Below, piece after piece: positions 12,261 to 24,200 of a stretch of 64,000 nucleotides of DNA. Both the position numbers and the translations under genes were made by a program. The DNA comes from Diphasiastrum complanatum. Lineage: Eukaryota; Streptophyta; Lycopodiopsida; Lycopodiales; Lycopodiaceae. The DNA is taken from positions 43,956,180-44,020,179 of the forward strand of contig CM055101.1 of the NCBI GenBank assembly GCA_029204225.1, given 5' to 3'. Each line of letters begins with the position of its first letter. The first letter of the stretch is position 1. Below the pieces are notes generated by a model that saw nothing but the letters and a program-made list of their open reading frames with translations, searched no databases and was not told the DNA's origin.

Positions 12261-12617
12261 GGGATTTCTTCTCTCTTGGGGCTGTATCCACTAGTATTCT
12301 TATTGTTAATCCTCCATGGTAGACCAGGCATAACAGGAGCAGATGGCTCTCTGAGATTAAGAAATATCAGAGATCCACCTTGCTCTTAGTACCCAGAGCC
12401 CCCTTCTACATAATTGTCCATCTGATTACCTGAGATAATCTGTAGAGTGCTGTCAGCTTCACACCTGGAGCATTGTAGTGTTTGTAGGAGTCCACGGAGG
12501 ACTATTTGGCTCTCTTTTTTGAGGATTCTTTTTTGCTTTGCATCCATGCCAAGCAAGTGACCATAATGCCCAAAGATTTTCAAATCCTACATAGAATGAG
12601 GGAGAGATTTTCAAATC

Positions 12618-13519
12618 CAAATAGAAGAGATTGGTTTTACTCTTAATTTTAGAATTCCAGATTGTTTGCAGATGAAGGGTAGAAGGGCCTCTATTAGCAA
12701 TCTAGTGATTGAGGTTGGTCTCCCCTTACTGCAATATGATATAGCAAGGTATTCCATGAAAGAAGTGTCGCTTCTCAGCAATTTTTTTCTGCAAGGCATC
12801 AAGGACAACAATGACACTTTGTCGCAATGTATCCTTGGTGCTTGCTCTCCTGTTGTGAAGTTTTTGTTGATGCCATATCATACCAAGTATGTCTATCTCT
12901 TTACATGTCAAATTCATTACTTGTCTACTTCTTTACTTGTAATTACTGTATCGTTTATCTAATGAAATTCTTCATGGTTTTTTGCAGTGATCATTGGAGC
13001 TTGATTGTAATTTCTGTAAAAATCACAGATAATAATATCGTAAATCTTTTTTGTGTAAAGATGAATTTTGCCAACAACACACACAAGGATATTGACTCGC
13101 TGCTATATTTTCCAATAGAGAATCCCACGGCAGGGAAATGTGAAATTGTGATCATTGAGGTTATCATTGAACATTTCTGGTGTATTTTTGTTTATCATCA
13201 TCGTTAAGCATCAGTACTCTCATCCCATTATTAATCAATTGAATGTATTGCAGACACCCCAACAAAATGACTCATTTAGCTGTGCATGGTGTACTCTATA
13301 CAATGCAAAGTTATTTTTCAAGTGGTACAATCTTCAGGAGGATGTTGATATTTCAAAGGTGAGTTATTAGCCCTTTCTATTTTATCTTCATGTAAACAAT
13401 TGTTTGTTATTAATATTTATCTAATACACTGTTTATTGCAGTTTGCCCTAGGCAATTATATTGTTGGCGAAGTGTACAAATTTCGACAGGAGATCATTTT
13501 TAGTCTATTTGCCAGGTGA
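12618..13519 (+). pseudogene. Ulp1/SENP-type cysteine protease (C48-like), possibly intact in its C-terminal part
   Basis: A predicted four-exon gene: about 12,618-12,886, 12,988-13,159, 13,254-13,358 and 13,442-13,519, with gt-ag borders that keep frame. The catalytic region shows H in NDHWSLIVIS, and the Q...C signature in PQQNDSFSCAWC, where Q precedes the nucleophile C by six residues as in Ulp1 proteases. The usual Asp after the histidine strand appears to be Asn (KMNFANN), which may reduce activity or may be a misalignment. Ulp1 enzymes remove SUMO or related modifiers; Ulp1 domains are carried by several plant transposons (Mutator-like, CACTA) and by Zisupton-type elements. It lacks a clear start codon, and there are stops upstream of 12,618. 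Absent from copy 2, where a deletion removed it. Confidence 0.6.
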
Positions 13520-13913
13520 ACTACTGGACCAAAGACTGATGTTGGGCCGCCTAAGCCAAACGATGTTCAGATTTTAAATGAGGCTGGGCAATTTGTAAAT
13601 ACCCAAGCTGAATAGATAGACACATAGAAATGGAATCATAGAGATTATAGACATACAGAAACAAAATAATTTGAACAGATGTACAAAATCCCCAAATTTG
13701 GGTGATTTTCTACTGAATACAGATACCAATTTGTAAAATTGATTGTATGGATTTTGATTGTTCTTCTACAATGTAAATATCTATTGGAAGATCCTTGCGG
13801 GGTGTTGTGTTTTCCTATCTATTTCATATCTGCATGAAAGATAAGCAGCTTGTTAATTTCTCTATTCTCTAAAAAAGTTACATATATGATTATTGACTGA
13901 TTTACAAATCAGA

Positions 13914-14096
13914 TTAAAATCTTACAAGCTTTCCATTGATAATGAATCTGAAGTGTTCTGGTAGAATTTCATTGTGCATTAAGCCCAGCTCTTGTTTGAT
14001 ATAGCTCAAGCTCCAATGATCCTCCACTATAATTGTCGTTAGCATATCTTCATTGTTGAAAATGTGGACTTCTTTTTTATCTGTGCGATCATCCAT
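13914..14096 (-). CDS. Ubiquitin-like-fold exon of the block
   Basis: A 60-codon frame with a start at 14,096 and stop at 13,914. It contains DHWSLSYIKQELGL followed by EHFRFIINGKLVRF. The pattern (strand, amphipathic helix starting W-(T/S)-L-x-x-(I/L)-(R/K), then F-x-F-(I/L)-x-(N/D)-G-x-x-(V/I)) is that of ubiquitin-like or doublecortin-like folds, and similar segments occur in animal proteins linked to large transposases (from memory). It is too short to be a complete modifier and has no terminal GG. It may be an exon of the longer minus-strand gene Y, or a separate small protein. It lies in the 1.67 kb present only in copy 1, beside the Ulp1 gene. Confidence 0.35.
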   Translation of the reverse strand: MDDRTDKKEVHIFNNEDMLTTIIVEDHWSLSYIKQELGLMHNEILPEHFRFIINGKLVRF

Positions 14097-14273
14097 TTAA
14101 AGGTCTTGATCGAGTGGCATTCATGTCCCACTTATTCGTTTCCATCTCTAGAAACTAAATGTAAGACTAAGCATTTGTCTTGCAATGCAATAACGAAATA
14201 TCATAGATGATTTTTTAATTCTACATTCAATATCTCCAACTACCTTGCATTCTTAACCCACATCCATCAGATC

Positions 14274-15132
14274 TTAATGAGTGTCATCTGGCATATCCTT
14301 ACAAACATATAATGTTGGGGTTCTACGAACATTTGCATTTGAAAAAAAAATCTCAAATACATATAAGGATAGGAACCAACTTAATCTATTGACTTTTGAT
14401 CCAGTGCTAGCTTTCATTGAGTTTTTCAAATCTAATAGTAATTTGCATCTAAAATATTCTGACACCATACTATCAGGTGCAAGCCATTCATCACTTCCAA
14501 AAATGTGGCAGTGGTATATTTTCAAGCTTTCAGAAACCTCCATGCATATCTGGAATGTACTTGGACTCATAGAAAAATATACCACTATCTACAAGCTCCT
14601 TAGAAGTTCTTCCTTTGTATTGTAATTTTCCAATATCCGAATGAATCACATCCAATATACTTGCTAGGGATTGTGTTGACTCCCATTCGCTTATGCTGGA
14701 TGGATATAAATCTGCAAGAATGCAATAATATATGATAACTGATATGATTTCAACAAGTTTCAAAAGCATGAATGTTATAATATAGATCCCAAAAATTTTA
14801 AACTTACAGTTACATTTTTGGCGATCATGAATATTGAAATCTTGTAGATAGAGCTCTGAATGCATGTAGACATGCTGAATCAAATATTCTGAGATTGATT
14901 GCCCTCCTAGAGAAGTCCTGAAATCAAGGATCTTTGCTTTCCAATATGATTTGAATGTTATCTTTGCTTTCTTTTTTGGTCTAAACGTGCCTTTTGAGGA
15001 TGGATGCAGTAGAACCCATGAGTTTTTGATATATCTTGTTGGTTTCCAAAATCCGGCATCATCCTTCTCATTGTGAAAAATCACTGATTCAATTTTAGAT
15101 CTTGGTCTTCTGGCCATACCGATTGCTTCCAA
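14274..15132 (-). pseudogene. Unknown block gene Y, copy 1
   Basis: No family recognised. The start is at 15,132 or 15,117; the product opens with a basic MARRPRSKIE and continues through FRPKKKAKITFKSYWKAK to HDRQKCN. A gtaagt donor follows near 14,807, and an exon after the acceptor near 14,713 begins YLYPSSISEWES. The frame then closes at DMHGGF near 14,530, while an overlapping frame (14,274-14,585) continues in a way conserved in copy 2, so a frameshift or different splice site is likely. The basic N-terminus suggests DNA binding, but that is speculation. Conservation of two overlapping frames in both copies means that the gene model is uncertain. Confidence 0.45.
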
Positions 15133-15593
15133 AGTTTAGCGCCAAATTCCCAAATCTATGAAATGCCAAATCGACTCAATGTTATATGATACTTATTCAA
15201 TGTGAAAGGATAACTAGACCACAGTAACAACATGTGGTAACTATGCTTACTGTCTAACTATGATGCATGTCACCGATTCCTATGCATGTGATGACTTGTT
15301 GTTGGCAAACATGTGTAGTTTGAAATCTATGAACATATTAACTAGTGTGGTTAAATAATTAACTAGAGACAATGTTGTCGGGCAGATTCACACGTTCCGG
15401 ACAGACACTATCCACCAATAGCATTTTCCCATCCTGCCTGGTGGCAAATTTAAAAGCTAATTTTTATAACATTATTATTTCTATCTACACTACATAGATT
15501 TCAAATATATGCAATTTCATTGGGCCACATGGCAGACGAAACTAAGAGAAAAAAAACATCTTTAGAAAGGGTCTTTTTTTATTTTGAAACTCC
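15133..15593. other. Terminal non-coding region of the block
   Basis: Contains no recognisable gene. Homology to the inverted copy ends at 15,593 (gaaactcc), matching 32,876 on the other strand. The last 75 bp include a T-run and would be the place to look for an element end. Confidence 0.5.
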
Positions 15594-15639
15594 TCTAATG
15601 TGTTAACATTTTCATGAGAAGTAGTAGCTAAAGCTACAC

Positions 15640-16476
15640 ATTTAGTAAACTATTCGAGGAGCTGTGTTGGGTAGTGCCACTATCGAGGAACCAACTATCG
15701 TAATCCGCGTTGCTACTTGTGCCATTAAAAATTGTGATGGTTTGTCTTCATCATGTGTGCTCCTTAGATTCCGCCGCATTGGCAGAGTCCGGCTGTTTGT
15801 TGTTGTTGCTTCTTTGCCTCGTTGTAGATGCGGATATGACACTCCTTGACGTCGTGGTTAGCCCTCGTACAATATCTACAAAAGAGCTTCTTGCGTGGTC
15901 CACAACTCTCTGATTGAGGATGAGGCTTCTGCTACTGCTACTGTTGCACTTGATTCTTGCCCTTGGAATAGTCTTTCTTCTTGGTGTATAGGGCCCTGCA
16001 GGGACTTGTCTTCGATGTCTCCGCATTTCTTTTTAAAGAGGATCATACCGATGACCTTTTGAAGAGTCGGGTCAGGTTGAGTGGAGATCATCATGACAAA
16101 GTGCTCGTAGGACTTTGGCAAAGAAGAAAGCAAGGTCATAACATCATCATCATCTTGAATAGCACATCCTACATCTGACAAATTGATCTAATAAAGATTT
16201 GAAGCTGTTGATGTGAGAAGTGATGGTTGTAGAATAAGACATTCTAAGTGTAAAAAACTTCCTTCTAAGGTGAAATCGTGTGGTCACATCTTGAGTGTCA
16301 TAGAGATTTGAAAACAAATCCAATGCATCCTTAGAGGAATTGCATGTGGTAACGTGAGATATTTGGGAGTCGGCCAGATTCAGCGTGATCGATGCTAGGG
16401 CCTTCTGATATTTGATCTTCCATGCCTTTGATAATTAGAGTGAGTGAACATCTTTCATTGTCATTGTCTGAAACTT
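15640..16476 (-). pseudogene. Copia gag fragment
   Basis: Minus-strand frames read as a copia Gag: LASITLNLADSQISH, TRFHLRRKFFTLRM, then SDVGCAIQDDDDVMTLLSSL and FVMMISTQPDPTLQ, ending with a CCHC knuckle (CRYCTRANHDVKEC). At least two frame changes occur. No protease, integrase or RT follows, so only this piece remains. It lies between copy 1 and copy 2 of the block and is not part of the 2,040 side of copy 1. Confidence 0.75.
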
Positions 16477-18073
16477 GGCCTGGAAATAGTGATCCTTGAA
16501 AAAAATCATATTGGCACATCATGATGTCCTTGAGACGTAAAATGGAGTCTACTGAAGCTGTGTTTGATTGGTTGTTTGTTCGAAATTCATCTATCCACTT
16601 TCTCAACCTACACTTTACCAGGTCAAACGATGAAAAAACAAGTTCTAGGCTAATCATTACAAAAGAATAATGAATCATCACAGAAGAATAATGATTCATT
16701 ACAAAAGGTAGCGTTCGATATCAAATCAAAACTAGATCGAATGCAATTAATCTTACAATCTATTCATATGGAAAATTTGAAATTACTGAAGGATGTGGAA
16801 GAGGCTAAGAAGAAGGAGGCTAGGAGTAAGAAGTGAAAGCGGGAAAGTTGCAAGGATATTCAAACCCTTTCAAAAGGAGGTTGTTGGAATAGAAGAATTC
16901 GAGCATTCAAGTAAGAATACTTTGATTTTTTTGTAACTTGATTAGTGACATATGGTTTTATTTTTGCTACTATGTTGTTCTGCTAATTATCTAATTTTTT
17001 GTTGCAGATCTACATTAGTATCTCATCAAAATATAAAGGACAATGCATCAATTGGAATGTCATTGGGCTCAATATTGACAGGCAAATCCACTGAGTGTAT
17101 CATGATGAACAATAGGAGTTCCAATGTAAAGTCCAAAATTGCAGAGTCTTTGATGGTAGACATTTAGAAATTTTTAGATAAAATTATAGTTCAAGGTGTC
17201 TGTGATTTTGCTGGTATTAGCAGAGAAGCATATTCAACAATATTTCAACTTATTAGGAATGCCTTTAAGCAAGTTCGAATTAGAAAAGTCCCTATCCCTA
17301 GGTCATATCACTTGAAGACAGAGAGGAATACATTGAACTTAAGTATGCATAAAATCATTGGTACCCCATTTCATATAGAGGAAGTGTATGAAACTGATGC
17401 AAGATCCATGTCATATAATTCATCAAACAACTTCTTTGTTGATCTAAATCACTTATTAACATACATGGTCACATTTTATGATATAACCTTAGAAAAGGTG
17501 AATGGTAAAATAATCATAGTACTTAAGTTAGATGAGTCAGAGATTGTGAAAGGGCAGAAGATGGAGAGAGTTAGTATAACTCTCATAAATGGTGCACTAT
17601 CACAAACAGTGGACCAAGGAGACTTCAAATTTAGTGTCCAATTCGAAAATGATATATGGTGGTTGGCAGCTTTTCAGGTAATTATATTATTTATTAACGA
17701 AGTTTAATTCCTTACCCTGGTTCATAATTCATATTTAACTAAATTGGTTCTATGGATTGGACAAGTACTAAAGGAGAATCATAATATATTATCATGGATA
17801 TTCTCTAGGACATCTTACCCTCGGATTATCAAGGACCATATGGAAGGAGGATTTCTTAGAGTTCCAGGAGTTGGAGACTTCCAAGTTGAATGGCACTTAG
17901 CAGGTGATTTAAAAACACTGAAATGCATGTACAATGTCTCTCACGGTGCTACATCTGAACATCCTTATTTATACTGCATGAAAATGGCAAAAGATGTAAC
18001 TAGAAGTAGAAGAATCACTAGAGAAAATGCAGATCCAAACTGGAAGCCAGTATTGCCTATTCCCTTGAAAAAT
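16477..18073 (+). pseudogene. DDE transposase, copy 2 (left part of block copy 2, cut at 18,073)
   Basis: Same exon layout as copy 1: exon 1 to about 16,911, exon 2 from about 17,008 to 17,677, exon 3 from about 17,785. It keeps the reading frame where copy 1 has its 2,890 frameshift (LKTERNTLNLS), but has its own damage: TGA inside the basic NLS-like stretch near 16,834 and TAG near 17,168. The CLYC zinc pair reads YLYC, so one Cys is lost. At 18,073 the sequence leaves transposase homology and enters the gypsy A RT in frame, so the last third of the gene, including the catalytic Glu, is missing. Confidence 0.65.
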
Positions 18074-18757
18074 GTGCATGAGAAGGTACTACAAAAATGT
18101 CGTGAATACCAGATCTCTCTGAATCTAGAAAAATGTCAATTTTGGGTGACACATGGCTTGATACTCGGCCATATAGTGTCAAGACACGGGATCGCCACAG
18201 ATCTATCAAAGATCAGGATCATTGTTGATCTACCACCACCGAGGACGATCCGCGAGGTCTACATTTTCATGGGTCATGCTGACTATTATAGGATCTTCAT
18301 TCTTGATTTTGCGGAGTTAGCCAGACCAATTTACAAGCTCACAACGGATCCACATTGGAATGAGGAAGCTCTAAAGGCTTTTCAGAAGATTAAGGATGCA
18401 TTGGTCTCAGCACCAATCCTACGACCACCCAATTGGTCCATTGAGTTCCATGTCCATACGGATGCATCGAAGTATGCAGTTGGAGCAGTCTTAACCCAGC
18501 CAGGTGAACACAAAAAAGATTTTCCAATCCGATTTGCAAGCCGACAGCTCAGTGATACCGAAATGAATTATTCAACCATAGAGCGAGAAGCACTGGCAAT
18601 TATCTATGCGGTTAAGAAGTTTCGACACTATTTGATGGCCACACATTTTGCTTTTTATACGGACCATCAACCCTTGCTATATCTCGTTAATAAAACTTGC
18701 AACACTGGGAGAATCACTAGATGGCTCCTGTTGTTGTTGGAATTTGATTTTCGGTAG
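17744..18757 (+). other. Chimeric open frame: DDE transposase fused to gypsy RT-RNase H
   Basis: A single 337-codon frame without stops. The first ~110 residues are the transposase segment with GDLKTLKCM. After PLKNV, at the inversion breakpoint, it becomes gypsy RT thumb (HEKVLQKCREYQISLNLEKC) and RNase H (D in HTDASKYAVGAVL, E in STIEREALAII, D in YTDHQPLLYL). The fusion arose by rearrangement. There is no promoter evidence, and the first methionine lies in what is intron in the parent gene. Confidence 0.8.
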
Positions 18758-20129
18758 TAGTTCGCAAGGGAAAACAACACTACATGGAAGATCATGTGTC
18801 ACGAATCAAGGGAAAGGAGATTGCAACCCAACTTGACGATGAGATGGCAGATGTTGCCTTATTTTACGAAGATACGGTACCAGAATGGGCTGCCGACATT
18901 GTTGAATATCTAATGCGGGGCCAACTAGACAAATCATTACCAAAGGCGGAACAGAGAAAATTGATCTTGAAAGCTAGACCTTATCAGCTGATTGTCGGCC
19001 AGTTGTACCAAAGAGGTCCAGACGGAATTATTCGACGGTGTATTCTTCCTCATGAGATCACCCAGATCATTTCGCTTTCCCATGAAGGCATGGGTGGAGG
19101 TCATTTTGCATCTGACATTACAGTTCGCAAGATCCTACAATCAGGATGTTGGTGGCCAACGCTTCATAAAGACACAAAGGAATACTTGAAAAAGTGCGAT
19201 GTCTGCCAAAGGACAAAAAGACCAACGAGATTGAACTATGATCTACTGCACCCAGTCTTAGCCCAAGCATCGTTCGAAAAATGGGGATTGGGTTATATTG
19301 GTCCAATTCACCCTGCAGCAAGGAGTTCCCAGGCTCGATACATAATCGTAGCCACAGACTACCTCACCAAATGGGTCAAAGCCAAGGCAGTATGAGTAGC
19401 AGACGCTAGGACCACTGCCAAGTTCCTTTATGAAAATATCATTGTGCGCTTCGGATGCCCGATGGAACTAGTCAGTGATCGCGGAAGCCATTTCCATCAA
19501 CGAGACCATCAAGGTCCTGTTGGAGGAATTCTTCCTGATCCACAGAACCAATACGCCTTATTATTCTCATGGTAATGGGCAAGCAGAATCATCCAATAAG
19601 ATCCTGTGTAGCGTGCTCACGAAAACAGTTGAAGCTAGCAGATCAGATTGGGAACACAAGTTGCATGCTGCACTGCGGGCATTCAGGACAGCATATAAAG
19701 GGAGCACCGATCAAACACCCTTCCAATTGGTATATGGTCAGGATGCTGTGATGCCAGTAGAGTTTTTAGTTCCATCATTAAGGATTGCCACCGCACAACA
19801 TCTTAAGGAGTCCAAGCCTCTACAGCTACGTCACGAAGCTCTGCATAAACTCTGTGAAACACGTTTACTAGTGCACTGGCAGCGAAAAAGAAAAGACGCA
19901 AGGCTTGGCATGATCACAGATTACAAAAGAAGGATCTTCGTTCAGGAGATCTGGTCCTGATGTATAAAACCAAGGCGATCAAGGGGAAGTTAAAATTCAC
20001 GGGCGAAGGTCCTTATAGGATCAAGGAAATTCTTAATCATGGGGCCGTGAACTTAGAACAGCTTGATGGGACGCCCTTCGACACACCCATCAATGGTAGC
20101 CGGTTGCACAAGTATTGGCCACCACAGTA
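18078..20129 (+). pseudogene. Gypsy A pol 3' part: RT thumb, RNase H, integrase
   Basis: RNase H runs to about 18,757, where two TAG codons and a frame change interrupt. Integrase has the HHCC zinc domain (H and H in HEGMGGGH, C and C in CDVCQ). The core's first catalytic Asp is replaced: the usual W-G-x-D reads WGLGYIGPIH. The second Asp is present in VSDRGSHFH, and Glu in HGNGQAESSNK. A TGA near 19,393 and frameshifts near 19,490 and 19,945 break the frame. The C-terminal domain ends with GEGPYRIKEIL and stop at about 20,129. Inactive by several independent lesions. Confidence 0.85.
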
Positions 20130-21204
20130 AGACAGATCCAGATTGGGGGTGGCACGTTACAAAAAGCTTATCTGCTCAGCCATTACCGCTAGATCTAAAG
20201 AGATCAAGCCAAATCAAGTTAAATCCATCAAGATTCAGCCAGATCTGGCAAGATCGGAAAAATCCATCAGAATCCGAGGAGGATCCAAATCCTGATAGGG
20301 TCAAAAAGGAGGCAGATCATCAGACTGACTGAGGAATCTACTACCAAGAATCCATTAGAACTTCCAGAGCACTACCAACAGTCAGATCAAGCTTGGATGA
20401 AGCTGATTACCAGTTTACAAAAGTTAAAAATCAGAAAATCTCAAGATCTCATCAAAAAACACTCTGAAGGAGCACTTTTTTCATGATTTTTTGAGATCCC
20501 CTGGGAGATAGCTCTTGAAAATTGGACAGCCACCAGATCTGACCTAGATGCATTCGTGAAAATCTCTGCGAGAGTTCCTGATGGAGGAATCATCATCTTT
20601 TAGTGTATGCGAGAGTTCCCAAAAGCAGGATTTTCAGAACCCTCGCGGAACATCAAAATCAACTTACCAACTCTCGCAAGGTGCCTAAATGAAATCAGAG
20701 CAGTAAAATTAGCATGCCTACATGGTCTGATCTTGAAATTTCAATCACAGGAACAAGTTGCGTGAGAGATCACTTTCTGTGAGAGTTGAACCCTCGCAGA
20801 ACCTTCGCATACCAGTCAAATCACCTTATGAACTCTCGCAGACTTCCCTGAGGTCTTAGAATTTTGTGAAGAAGGTGCCTACCAAAATTTGGGTGGAACT
20901 GAGCAAGGGAAAGTGAATTTCACCTAATACGCACTCTAAATTCCGCTATATAAGGGCTGAATTCGAGTCATTTGTCACCTTTCCTAGCGAAGCTCTGCCG
21001 AAATTTCCACTGAAAATACCAAGTTCTCTGTTTTCAACCAAACCTCCTACCAACTATCATCTGCTCATATCAAACACCGATCTGCGCTCTGAACTACAAT
21101 CATTGTCATCCAAAACTCACTATTCTCAGTTTTCTACTGTTTCCTTTCATTTTCCACCGTTTTCTACTTTTCTTTTTTTTTGACCATTAGTCATCATTGC
21201 TAAC
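20130..21204. other. Gypsy A spacer between pol and the extra ORF
   Basis: Non-coding. A purine tract (agattggggg) occurs near 20,141. The stretch 20,560-20,860 repeats variants of CTCTCGCAGA / TCTGCGAGAG, a motif that also marks each unit of the 151-bp tandem array at 26,327-27,530. A pyrimidine-rich leader with ttttctttttttt precedes the ATG at 21,205. Confidence 0.6.
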
Positions 21205-24200
21205 ATGGCCTCCTCATCCTCTGAAGACTCTGGCACCAAACAGGTGATCCAGCGTGACATCTCCGAGGCCACGTAGATTTGGCCTCTACCCTCTGACACT
21301 TTGATCCAACCATGGCTGCAGACAATCGGGCCCCTCCTTGAAGCAATGGGTTTTTACTCGGCGCTATTCCATTCTGAGATTAACATGGGCCTCGCCCTTC
21401 ACGCTTACGCCACCTGGGACGAGGACAAAGCTCGTTTACACTTCCTGTACCAAGTTACCACGTACAAGGTCATGATTAATGCCGACTCGATGATCACCGT
21501 TGCCATTATGTCTGGTGATCGTCAACCCATCTCCCATCGCCACGCCAAAGATCTGATCAAACCCTTCGTTACCCAAACTACACCAGAAATTCCCATCCAG
21601 ATTAACAATGGTTACCTGATAGAAGCTATCACGGAACTCGTCATCTAGACAATTGCGCATCTGTTGAATAACTTTCTGGTTATTTCAGCATTTCGCAAGG
21701 ACAAAATCCAGTCTACGCTGCTGAGTCAGATAGTGGAGTCCTTTCTGGAATTTCCTAACCCCTCCGTTGTGCCATATGACTGGCATAGCTTCCTTATTCG
21801 AGAACTAACAAACTCCATCAAACCCAACAACCGTGAGCGAATCGCAGCAGGCCTTTTGTTGTGTAACTTTGCCTGTGCACTTCTCGAGACGAAAGTGCAC
21901 GGTTTCCAACACTCATCCCTCCTATTTACCCTTGTGCCACATACTAACCTTTACCCACCATCTCAAGCATCTACCTCCTCCCAACCTGCAGTCATTAACA
22001 CAACGGCCAGCAAACGAATGCGTGACACTACCTCTACTTTCACATCTCCACCTATTACCCGACGACGTATCTCCACTGCCGCACTAACCACTCCATCAAC
22101 CACCGCCACTTCGTCTTCCGGGCAACCCCCCACTCCAATTTCTATTGTCGCTACCTCTCTTCCTATTCCATCCACATCTGTTTATGTCTCCATCCTCGTT
22201 TCTTCTATTGATACCACTCCTACTTCTCTTCCAGTGTCCGCTACTCCATCTATCACCATCGCATCCTCCATTACTCCTGCCACCACTGTTGCTCCTCTCA
22301 CATTCAACCCTTCTGATTCGCAACTGTCCCCTGACACTCTGGCATGGATGCAAGTTATCATATTTTCACCTCCATGCCAGACACTTTCTGCTCCATCATC
22401 ACCTTCTTCCATACTCCACATCACCCTTCAGTTCCCCACTGTTCCTCCCATCCTCTCGTTCGGACAAACCGTCCTCGCCCCTGTTTCCACAGTTGTTTCT
22501 CACACCCCACCCGCTTCGCCAAAGGTTGCCGAGGGCAGCCAACCGCTGTCTGATGACGCATTTGTACAAACAATTTTTGTAGCATCACCAGATCGGGCTG
22601 ACCCTACCGTCCCAGATGGCATCAGGATAAATGAAAACCTAATCAAAAACAATGATGACGGAATTCCACAAGTCGTCAGGGTCGATACAACACAAGCCCC
22701 TACCAGTGCCAGTGTACCAGCTGCTCCCACGGATTTAACGACGGTGTACCAAACCCTAGAAAAATACATCTTGGATGCGGTAGCAGCCAAAGCTATTCTG
22801 AAAAGCAGGGTACTACAGTTGGCAACAAATAATACACAACTGCGAACTGACCTCACTAAGCTGCAGCAAGAGCTGAATTTAGCTCAGCAACACGAACAAG
22901 CAGGGCACCAGGAGATTGCCAAGTTGCAGCAGAAGGAGGAAGGCCTAAACAAATATATTCAAAGCCTCTCCAAAGCGCTGACGGAGGCCTCCACAAAGGT
23001 GTGGGAGCTTCAAACTGAAGCATCCCAACGACTTGCCCCCATTCAGGTGCAACTTACACTTTTAAAAGCAGAGAACACGCGCCTAGAGACGGAGGTTAAA
23101 GCCTTACAAGAAGAGAAGCTTGCTTGGTTAGCTCAAACTGCACCGGGCACAAGGCCGCTTTCCCAATCAGAGATGACTCTTCTACGACGTCAGGTGCAGA
23201 TTTATAGCCAAACCCTGAACAGTTACCAGGCAGAGTTCAATAAGTATCGGACAAGCGCAATGCAAGAGCTCGCCCAGGCCAAGCAAGCCCTCAAGGCATG
23301 CCAGAAATACATGGAAACGAAGGCCCAGCCCTCCCCCGTGGTAATTCCACTACCACCGAATTTTGACGCTGCACGGACTAGTACCAGTCAAGACCAGAGC
23401 CAGCAGGCAGCAGGGGGATTTCAACCAGATCAAGGGTTCGAAGGCCAGGACCAAGGGTAGACAGATGCGGCCGCTGAGACGCGCGACTAGAGCCAAGGCG
23501 CAACCACCAGCCAGGGCCCAACAACATCACCCAGAGGGTCACAAACGATATCTGCCAGTCGAGCCTTCCGAAGACCAAAATTCGTGGAGGAGAACATCAA
23601 TGAATTTTTATCCAAATATCTCCACGAGTCATCAAGAGGCGGCTGACAGTTATCCTTCTCAGCTCAGACCATCAAGAGAAAAGAACTGCAAGCCTTACCC
23701 GCCCTCCAACCACAACCGGAGTGGCGACAACAGTTATTTGAGAGAGACCCTGCGACCATCAGGGCTTACGTGACGAGTCCGCAACAGTTATGGGTGAACG
23801 TGCATTTTCTGCCATGTCCAAGAAGATCCAAATGGGTGGAATGCGGCACTCCTCTGGACTAGATCACACTCAACAATTTCAACTGGCCAATCATCAAATC
23901 CGAATATGGATGAACAATAGATGTAGATGCCAGAAGGGCTCTCTCCGCATTCGCCAACCACCACATCAAGTGCCCCGATCCCATAGTCCGCGCGGCAGCC
24001 ACTTACGCCCAGGACTTGGAATATTTAATGGGCATTGAAACAAAATGGGATGATTTCCTTCCCTCCATATTCTTTGATCCAAATAAGACGCTCGCTTCCG
24101 ACAAAGCCGAAGACCAGCTGCCAGTCGCTCGCGTATATTACCGAGCTGCATTCCTTGGTGATCCCTGGACAAAACGATTCCAAGCATGGGTGGATCAGGA

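Larger units (their letters stand above)
2040..15593 (+). mobile_element. Duplicated multi-gene block, copy 1 (candidate large DNA transposon)
   Basis: This segment recurs in the same gene order as copy 2 (16,477-18,073 plus the inverted piece 32,876-36,537). Left homology begins near 2,040/16,477 and right homology ends at 15,593/32,876. It holds a DDE transposase (+), gene Z/X (-), a central palindrome array, a Ulp1 gene (+), a ubiquitin-like exon (-) and gene Y (-). A copia element (5,327-10,737) is inserted. Its LTR-to-gene-X junction is the same in both copies, so the copia insertion predates the duplication. Genes are compact with short introns and lie tail-to-tail, as in transposons. 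I found no convincing terminal inverted repeats or target duplications at the homology ends, so the true element ends are not defined. Confidence 0.6.

Noticed and set aside
11902-12389. Overlapping ORFs of 89-151 codons across the palindrome array
   Set aside because: Three frames are open at once over repeated motifs, and the copy 2 sequence does not preserve them as a protein.
22096-22582. ORFs in other frames of the gypsy extra ORF
   Set aside because: Shadows caused by low-complexity Ser/Thr/Pro codons.
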